Both the position numbers and the translations under genes were made by a program. From an uncultured Litoreibacter sp. (lineage in GTDB: Bacteria; Pseudomonadota; Alphaproteobacteria; Rhodobacterales; Rhodobacteraceae): DNA of 64,000 nucleotides. Shown here one piece after another: positions 59,798 through 64,000 of this stretch. The stretch lies in NCBI GenBank assembly GCA_947501685.1, contig CANMWQ010000001.1, positions 558,001 to 622,000 on the forward strand, read 5' to 3'. The first letter of the stretch is position 1; the number at the start of each line of letters is the position of its first letter. Under the pieces are notes generated by a model. It saw nothing but the letters and a program-made list of their open reading frames with translations. It was not told the DNA's origin and did not search any database.

Positions 59798-59813
59798 ACC
59801 TGTATATACAGGT
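59798..59813. promoter_or_regulatory. Perfect 16-bp palindrome ACCTGTATATACAGGT
   Basis: The sequence is fully self-complementary and lies 104 bases upstream of the dioxygenase start and 190 bases before mmcB. Its half-sites (ACCTGTA/TACAGGT) equal those of the Vibrio lux box, but the spacer is 2 bases in place of 6. A dimeric regulator site is likely; its protein is unknown. Confidence 0.5.
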
Positions 59814-59977
59814 GGGCGCCAGGTAACTGAACCAGGGTCCAGACAGAGCCAGCTCCCGCGGAATTGCTTAAGGCCACCGGAATGTAGTCCCTATGGCACG
59901 TTGAGGGCAGAACCGTCACCTCAGCAGATAGGCCGCGCAGGCCGGTCTGGCAAGGCGCGACGCAGGCTTGACTTTTT

Positions 59978-59992
59978 GTTTACGTTTTGTTC
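59978..59992 (+). promoter_or_regulatory. LexA (SOS) box upstream of mmcB
   Basis: GTTTACGTTTTGTTC fits the alphaproteobacterial LexA consensus GTTC-N7-GTTC with one mismatch in the first half-site. It ends 10 bases before the mmcB start. mmcB is a LexA target in Caulobacter, which supports the call. Confidence 0.75.
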
Positions 59993-60002
59993 ACAATTGC
60001 AC

Positions 60003-60467
60003 ATGCCAGATGATCTGACGCCCTCTGTCCACACCCAACCGGGCCAATTGCTGGCACGCGGCGTCTGCCGCCATTTGGCCAGCCACGGCTTCGCCTGCAT
60101 CGAGGAATTCGTGCCCGAGCGCAGCAAACGCGTGGACGTGATGGGGCTGGGGCCGAAGGGCGAGATTTGGGTGATCGAATGCAAATCCTCGCGCTCGGAT
60201 TTTCAGACCGACAAGAAGTGGGAAGGCTACCTGGAATGGTGCGACCGCTATTTCTGGGCAGTGGATGAGGCCTTTCCGACGGAGCTGCTGCCGGAGGGCA
60301 CCGGCCTGATCATCGCGGATGCCTATGACGCGGAGATCATCCGCATGGGCGAGGAAGACACGCTGGCCGCGGCGCGGCGCAAAGTGCTGCTGGCCAAATT
60401 TGCCCGCCACGCCGCGCGGCGGCTGCAAACGCTGCGAGACCCGGATTTTGTGCAGCCCTTTGGCTGA
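60003..60467 (+). CDS. mmcB: MmcB family DNA repair protein
   Basis: This 154-residue protein has a PD-(D/E)xK-like nuclease fold: RSKRVDVMGLGPKGEIWVIE followed by CKSSRSDF carries the Asp and the ExK motif. MmcB is an SOS-induced protein implicated in mitomycin C survival in Caulobacter, acting with translesion synthesis. The ATG at 60003 lies just downstream of the LexA box; upstream in-frame codons would cross the box and are not conserved-looking. Confidence 0.88.
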   Translation: MPDDLTPSVHTQPGQLLARGVCRHLASHGFACIEEFVPERSKRVDVMGLGPKGEIWVIECKSSRSDFQTDKKWEGYLEWCDRYFWAVDEAFPTELLPEGTGLIIADAYDAEIIRMGEEDTLAAARRKVLLAKFARHAARRLQTLRDPDFVQPFG

Positions 60468-60496
60468 CCTGAATGTGCTGCGCAAGGGATATTTTA

Positions 60497-60564
60497 GCGT
60501 TCTTGGGGAGGTTCCCTCCCCGCCACGCGGGCATCCCCTAGAGGATATTTCTGAACATGGAAAG
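60497..60564. repeat. Dispersed hairpin repeat, copy B
   Basis: This element is the counterpart of the copy at 18308-18371. It has GCGTTCTTGG, the stem GGGGAGG-TTC-CCTCCCC, CGCCAC, CGGGCATCC and GAGGATATTTC in the same order. Its stem bases differ from copy A, but pairing is kept. It lies between mmcB and the DUF6324 gene. Confidence 0.6.
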
Positions 60565-60580
60565 ACATGGGGGCAGGGGA

Positions 60581-60766
60581 TCAGGCCATGGAGCGCGCGC
60601 GGGCGGCGGCGGCTTTGATTTCCTCGGCGATCTCTTCGGCTTCCTCAGGGTCAAAATCGAAAGGCAGGTCGATGCCCTCGCCCTGCACATAGAGGCGCAC
60701 CATGCCTTGATCGGTGGGGCCGATTTGCAGATTGGCCGCGACGTCGCTTTCTGAATTGATACCCAT
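60581..60766 (-). CDS. DUF6324 family small protein
   Basis: This 61-residue acidic protein (MGINSESDVAANLQIGPTDQ... ending in an EEAEEIAEEIKAAAARAR helix) is of the small Rhodobacterales family I recall as DUF6324; its function is unknown. A strong AAAGGAG site precedes the ATG. Its short beta region and acidic helix suggest a cytoplasmic protein. Confidence 0.7.
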   Translation of the reverse strand: MGINSESDVAANLQIGPTDQGMVRLYVQGEGIDLPFDFDPEEAEEIAEEIKAAAARARSMA

Positions 60767-60899
60767 GGCGGTGATCTCCTTTTATATGGCGCTGTGCTAC
60801 CCAGATGCGGCGGGGGTGGCAAGGCTGAGGGGCGTGTTGCTTTTCTTCGAGAACATCTCTGCCCCGTGCTTTCGGGTGCTTTCCTGCGCTTTAGGGGTC

Positions 60900-60928
60900 T
60901 TGCAATCGCTCACGGGCTTGGCTACATC
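60900..60928 (+). promoter_or_regulatory. Putative sigma70 promoter of tRNA-His
   Basis: TTGCAA (60900-60905) and TACATC (60923-60928) are separated by 17 bases. The -10 element ends ten bases before the mature tRNA 5' end. Confidence 0.5.
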
Positions 60929-60938
60929 GGCCCCGTGT

Positions 60939-61015
60939 GCCGCCTTAGCTCAGTTGGTTAGAGCACTGGTTTGTGGAACCAGGGGTCCCCCGTTCAAGCC
61001 GGGGAGGCGGTACCA
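60939..61015 (+). tRNA. tRNA-His (anticodon GTG)
   Basis: A full cloverleaf can be drawn. The acceptor GCCGCCT pairs with AGGCGGT, with a G-T pair at 1-72. The anticodon stem is CTGGT/ACCAG with loop TTGTGGA (anticodon GTG at 60973-60975), and the T arm is CCCCG-TTCAAGC-CGGGG. The discriminator is A (61012), and CCA is encoded (61013-61015). The base before position 1 is T, so no G-1 is encoded. This G-1-less, A73 tRNA-His is the variant known from a large part of the alphaproteobacteria. Confidence 0.95.
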
Positions 61016-61026
61016 TCCTCCCCCCT

Positions 61027-61344
61027 CTATTTGACGTCGATAGTCTGGGTCAGCTCATGTGTGACGCGGTCATAGATCAGGATTTGATTGTCGCCCGTCA
61101 CCACCGCATACCAGTCGGGCGTGGCGGTAAAGGCCGTGGCGGTGGCGCCGCTGGGTAGGGTGATCTGCTCCGGGATGGCCAATCCGGGGGAGGGCTGCTG
61201 TACACGGATGACAATCAGCGTGATGAGGATTAGAAGGCCCCCAATCATCACGGCCGTCAACGTTGTCACCAGGCGGCGCAGAAATTTCAGGTTGGCAGGC
61301 TCGGGACCTGTCCCCTCAGGATCATTTATGTCTGACACGATCAT
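61027..61344 (-). CDS. DUF6476 family membrane protein
   Basis: This 105-residue protein has a short cytoplasmic N-terminus, one membrane helix (LTAVMIGGLLILITLIVIRV) and a small periplasmic domain (ITLPSGATATAFTATPDWYA, then DNQILIYDRVTHELTQTI). It matches the Rhodobacterales family DUF6476; its function is unknown. The likely start (ATG 61344, or GTG 61338) lies inside the first codons of the divergent pseudouridine synthase gene, so the two 5' ends overlap by 11-17 bases. Confidence 0.75.
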   Translation of the reverse strand: MIVSDINDPEGTGPEPANLKFLRRLVTTLTAVMIGGLLILITLIVIRVQQPSPGLAIPEQITLPSGATATAFTATPDWYAVVTGDNQILIYDRVTHELTQTIDVK

Positions 61345-62353
61345 CTCCGTTGAAATCAGCGACCCTGCGCTTGCGCGACTTGATAAGGCATTGGCGCGCG
61401 ACGTGCCAGTGGAGGCGAACCTGTCGCGCTCGCGGATCGCGCGGCTGATCGCGGAAGGCGCGGTCAGCAAAGGCGGCGTGGCGGTGACGGATCAGAAGGC
61501 CAAAGTGGCGCTGGGCGAGGTCTATGACATCGCGGTGGCAGAGGCGGCGGAGCTGGAGACCGGGCCGGAGGATATCCCTTTGGACGTGGTTTATGAGGAC
61601 GCAGCACTCATCGTGGTCAACAAGCCTGCGGGGATGGTGGTACATCCGGCCCCGGGTTCGCCGACGGGGACGCTTGTGAACGCGCTGCTGCATCATTGCG
61701 CGGACAGCTTGTCGGGGATTGGCGGGGCGAAGCGGCCCGGCATTGTGCACCGGATCGACAAGGACACGTCGGGGCTTCTTGTGGTCGCCAAATCCGACGC
61801 GGCACATCATGGGCTGGCCAAGCAATTCGAAAAACACAGCGTGGAGCGGCATTACCGGGCGCTGGCTTACGGCATGCCGGATGCGGCTGACCCGCGTTTG
61901 CGGGGCATGGCAGGGGTGGATTTCGAGGCCTCGAACCTGCTGCGCGTCAACGCCAATCTCGCGCGCCACAAGACCGACAGACAACGCCAGGCGGTGGTCA
62001 AGAATGCCGGGCGGCATGCGATCACGCGCGCACGGGTGGTTGAGGGGTTTGGCACGCCGCCCACTGCCAGCCTGCTGGATTGCTGGCTGGAGACCGGGCG
62101 CACCCATCAAATCCGGGTGCATCTGGCCTATTGCGGCCATGCGCTGATTGGTGATCCGACCTATGGCGGCAAGCGCAAACTGGCCAAAACGGCACTGTCT
62201 GAGACCGCAATCGCGGCGATCGGGGCCTTCCCACGGCAGGCGCTCCACGCGGCGAGTTTGGGGTTTATGCACCCGGTGTCCGGCGAAACGCTGCACTTTG
62301 AGGCAGATCTGCCAACAGATTTCGCAGAGCTGATCGCAGCGCTCCACCGCTGA
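61328..62353 (+). CDS. RluA-family pseudouridine synthase (RluD-like)
   Basis: This 341-residue enzyme has an N-terminal S4 RNA-binding domain (LARLDKALARDVPVEANLSR) and the RluA catalytic motif GIVHRIDKDTSGLLVVAK, with the nucleophilic Asp. GRTHQIRVHLAYCGHALIGD follows. The domain order fits RluC/RluD, which modify 23S rRNA. Which sites it modifies cannot be told. The ATG at 61328 gives MSDTIISVEISD; its 5' end overlaps DUF6476. Confidence 0.92.
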   Translation: MSDTIISVEISDPALARLDKALARDVPVEANLSRSRIARLIAEGAVSKGGVAVTDQKAKVALGEVYDIAVAEAAELETGPEDIPLDVVYEDAALIVVNKPAGMVVHPAPGSPTGTLVNALLHHCADSLSGIGGAKRPGIVHRIDKDTSGLLVVAKSDAAHHGLAKQFEKHSVERHYRALAYGMPDAADPRLRGMAGVDFEASNLLRVNANLARHKTDRQRQAVVKNAGRHAITRARVVEGFGTPPTASLLDCWLETGRTHQIRVHLAYCGHALIGDPTYGGKRKLAKTALSETAIAAIGAFPRQALHAASLGFMHPVSGETLHFEADLPTDFAELIAALHR

Positions 62354-62515
62354 GACCCTGAGATAACACCTTCTCGTGAGCGCGGATTACAAGCTCTTTT
62401 ACGACAGGCACCGGCTCTTTACCTTTTGGTAACATGCGTGGCGCAAACCTGTGCCGCGCCTGCGGGTCGCACAGGCTTTGTGCGCCATATCGGCGATGAA
62501 CGCGCAGGGCTATGG

Positions 62516-62545
62516 CTTGAAATTGAACCGACCAGTTCATATTTC
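62516..62545 (+). promoter_or_regulatory. Putative rpoH promoter
   Basis: TTGAAA (62517-62522) and TATTTC (62540-62545) have a 17-base spacer, and lie 43 bases before the start. The same -35 reads CTTGAAA, and TTCATATT lies 13 bases on, which also resembles a sigma32 promoter. Self-activation by RpoH is therefore possible but unproven. Confidence 0.4.
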
Positions 62546-62588
62546 TATGTCAAGAAACGAACACGACCTTAAAGGGGGGCACTTTCTT

Positions 62589-63485
62589 ATGTCTAATATC
62601 GGCAATCTTCCCGCACCAAGCCCGGAGCAGGGCCTGAACCGCTATATGCAGGAAATTCGCAAGTTCCCGATGCTGGAACCCGAAGAAGAATATATGCTGG
62701 CCAAGCGCTGGGTGGAAGAAGAAGACACCGAGGCCGCCCATAAAATGGTGACGTCGCATCTGCGGCTGGCCGCCAAAATCGCCATGGGCTATCGCGGCTA
62801 CGGCCTGCCGACGGCGGAGGTGATCTCGGAGGCGAATGTTGGATTGATGCAAGCGGTCAAGAAGTTTGACCCCGAAAAAGGCTTCCGCCTTGCGACCTAT
62901 GCCATGTGGTGGATCCGGGCGAGCATTCAGGAATATGTGCTGCGCTCTTGGTCCATGGTGAAGCTGGGCACGACGAGTGCGCAAAAGAAGCTGTTCTTCA
63001 ACCTGCGCAAGGCGAAGAACCGCATCGGGGCGCTGGAAGACGGTGACCTGCGGCCTGAAAACGTAGCCCGGATTGCCAACGATCTGAATGTGACGGAGGC
63101 GGAGGTGATCTCCATGAACCGTCGCATGTCGGGCGGGGATGCGTCGCTGAACGCGGTGATCTCGGCGGATGGCGAGGGGGCCACGCAGTGGCAGGACTGG
63201 CTGGAAGACGAGGACGCGGATCAGGCGGGTGACTACGCCGAGAAAGACGAGCTGGAGACGCGGCGCGAAATGCTGGCCGAGGCAATGGATGTGCTCAATG
63301 ACCGTGAGAAAGACATCCTGATGCAGCGCCGCCTGTCGGAGAAGACGGTGACGCTGGAAGATCTGTCCGGCCAATATGACGTCAGCCGCGAACGCATCCG
63401 CCAGATCGAGGTGCGCGCTTTTGAAAAGCTGCAAAAGCGCATGCGCGAGCTGGCCAAGGAAAAGGGCCTGCTGGCCGACGCGTAA
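62589..63485 (+). CDS. rpoH: RNA polymerase heat-shock sigma factor RpoH (sigma32)
   Basis: This 298-residue sigma factor lacks region 1.1. It has region 2 (VTSHLRLAAKIAMGYRGYGL, FRLATYAMWWIRASIQEYVL), the diagnostic RpoH box (SAQKKLFFNLRKAKNRI) and region 4.2 ([20 protein letters not shown]). The ATG at 62589 gives MSNIGNLPAPSPEQG, with AAAGGGGGG upstream. Many Rhodobacterales have two rpoH paralogues; which one this is cannot be told. Confidence 0.96.
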   Translation: MSNIGNLPAPSPEQGLNRYMQEIRKFPMLEPEEEYMLAKRWVEEEDTEAAHKMVTSHLRLAAKIAMGYRGYGLPTAEVISEANVGLMQAVKKFDPEKGFRLATYAMWWIRASIQEYVLRSWSMVKLGTTSAQKKLFFNLRKAKNRIGALEDGDLRPENVARIANDLNVTEAEVISMNRRMSGGDASLNAVISADGEGATQWQDWLEDEDADQAGDYAEKDELETRREMLAEAMDVLNDREKDILMQRRLSEKTVTLEDLSGQYDVSRERIRQIEVRAFEKLQKRMRELAKEKGLLADA

Positions 63486-63514
63486 CGGTTTTAAGCCCTG
63501 AGGAACAAGACAGA

Positions 63515-63539
63515 GCCCGCCCTTTCGGCGGGCTTTTTT
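63515..63539 (+). terminator. Rho-independent terminator of rpoH
   Basis: GCCCGCC (63515-63521) pairs with GGCGGGC (63527-63533) around CTTTC, followed by six T residues (63534-63539). It is 29 bases after the rpoH stop. Confidence 0.93.
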
Positions 63540-63577
63540 CTGTTCTAGGCTGGACGTTATATGTGAGGGAGACAGAC

Positions 63578-64000
63578 ATGACGCCAGTAAACTGGGGCAT
63601 CTTAGGTGCTGCGAAATTTGCACGGGAGCATATGGGCCCTGCGATTCATGCGGCCCGTGGCGCGCGGCTTGCCGGTGTGGCGTCCCGCTCTGGAGATATA
63701 TCCGGGTTTCAGGCCTTTGCGCCTGACTGTGTGGGGTTTGACAGCTATGATGCGCTGCTGGCCTCTCCCGAGATTGACGCGGTCTATATCCCGCTGCCCA
63801 ACCACCTGCATGTCGAATGGGCCGAGAAAGCCCTGAGGGCCGGCAAACACGTGCTTTGCGAAAAACCCATCGCCATGAGCGCCGCTGAGATCGACCCGTT
63901 GATTGCGCTGCGGGATGAGACCGGGCTGCTCTGCGCCGAGGCCTATATGATCGTGCATCACCCGCAATGGCAGCGCGCCCGGAAGATTGTGCAATCGGGC
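63578..64000 (+). CDS. Gfo/Idh/MocA family oxidoreductase (3' end outside window)
   Basis: The first 141 residues are visible. The N-terminal Rossmann fold begins WGILGAAKFAREHM; IDAVYIPLPNHLHVEWAEKA and the catalytic-lysine motif AGKHVLCEKPIAM follow. Family members oxidise sugars, inositols or related compounds with NAD(P). The ATG at 63578 follows GAGGGAGACAG. The substrate cannot be inferred because the C-terminal domain is missing. Confidence 0.9.
   Translation, partial: MTPVNWGILGAAKFAREHMGPAIHAARGARLAGVASRSGDISGFQAFAPDCVGFDSYDALLASPEIDAVYIPLPNHLHVEWAEKALRAGKHVLCEKPIAMSAAEIDPLIALRDETGLLCAEAYMIVHHPQWQRARKIVQSG

Larger units (their letters stand above)
59695..60002. other. Divergent intergenic region between the PhyH-family gene and mmcB
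   Basis: This 308-base gap shows no convincing gene. It holds a perfect 16-bp palindrome (59798-59813) and a LexA-type box (59978-59992), each listed separately. The two elements should serve the dioxygenase gene on the left and mmcB on the right, respectively, judged by distance. Confidence 0.5.

Noticed and set aside
59798-59813. Classical lux box or enteric LexA box
   Set aside because: The spacing is wrong for both: lux boxes are 20 bp and the enteric LexA site has a longer centre. Alphaproteobacterial LexA uses GTTC-N7-GTTC, which is found separately at 59978.
1-64000. CRISPR array, insertion sequence, prophage, integron or attachment site
   Set aside because: No direct-repeat arrays with spacers, transposase or integrase genes or terminal inverted repeats were seen. 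The only tRNA has no adjacent duplicated 3' end or integrase.

Overview
The window is chromosomal DNA of an alphaproteobacterium, most likely of the Roseobacter group (Rhodobacteraceae). Several things point there: the heterotetrameric sarcosine oxidase genes soxBDAG, the dnaG-rpoD pair, rpoH with its RpoH box, the small Rhodobacterales families DUF6476 and DUF6324, MmcB behind an alphaproteobacterial-type LexA box, and a tRNA-His with discriminator A73 and no encoded G-1. I see no insertion sequence, prophage or CRISPR array. Gene density is high and most genes sit in short operons with 1-10 base gaps or overlaps.

Bases 1-16,600 hold two adjacent catabolic import clusters. The first (GntR regulator at 1-427, operon at 547-7728) encodes a MalK/UgpC-type ABC importer followed by a Tm-1-like (UPF0261) protein, a class II aldolase/epimerase and a transaldolase. 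This suggests a sugar or polyol fed into the pentose phosphate pathway, but no recognisable kinase is present. The second (7812-16570) has an HpcH/HpaI aldolase divergent from a second complete ABC importer, then a LacI regulator, a bicupin, an alpha/beta hydrolase and an RraA-like aldolase. Two LacI-type palindromes 21 bp apart sit between the divergent genes. With two aldolases of pyruvate-releasing families, the substrate is more likely a sugar acid or related hydroxy-oxo acid precursor than a plain sugar. I cannot name either substrate.

Bases 16,600-28,100 carry hisE, hisF, hisA, hisH and hisB with two small secreted-protein genes inserted on the opposite strand. Next come a large choice-of-anchor/Hint protein behind a very strong hairpin, several housekeeping genes, and glutamate dehydrogenase. 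Bases 28,400-31,450 hold a TadG-like vWA protein and two TadE/TadF-like minor pseudopilins. Bases 31,577-40,700 hold soxBDAG, dnaG and rpoD; the dnaG-rpoD gap contains six GANTC (CcrM) sites in 61 bp at close to helical spacing.

Bases 41,860-53,490 are the nrdR-ribD ... ribE-hypothetical-ribB-ribH-nusB cluster. It is split by a capsule block: nucleotide-sugar epimerase, a degenerate metallophosphatase, KpsC, an OPX lipoprotein and KpsS. Bases 53,587-60,770 are mostly secreted or membrane proteins, including a two-gene operon of a coiled-coil membrane protein and a membrane-anchored ClpP-fold protein, a Tat-exported MsrB, an AraC regulator, a phytanoyl-CoA dioxygenase family enzyme and SOS-regulated mmcB. 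The right end holds tRNA-His, a DUF6476 gene whose 5' end overlaps that of an rluD-like gene, rpoH, and the start of a Gfo/Idh/MocA oxidoreductase.
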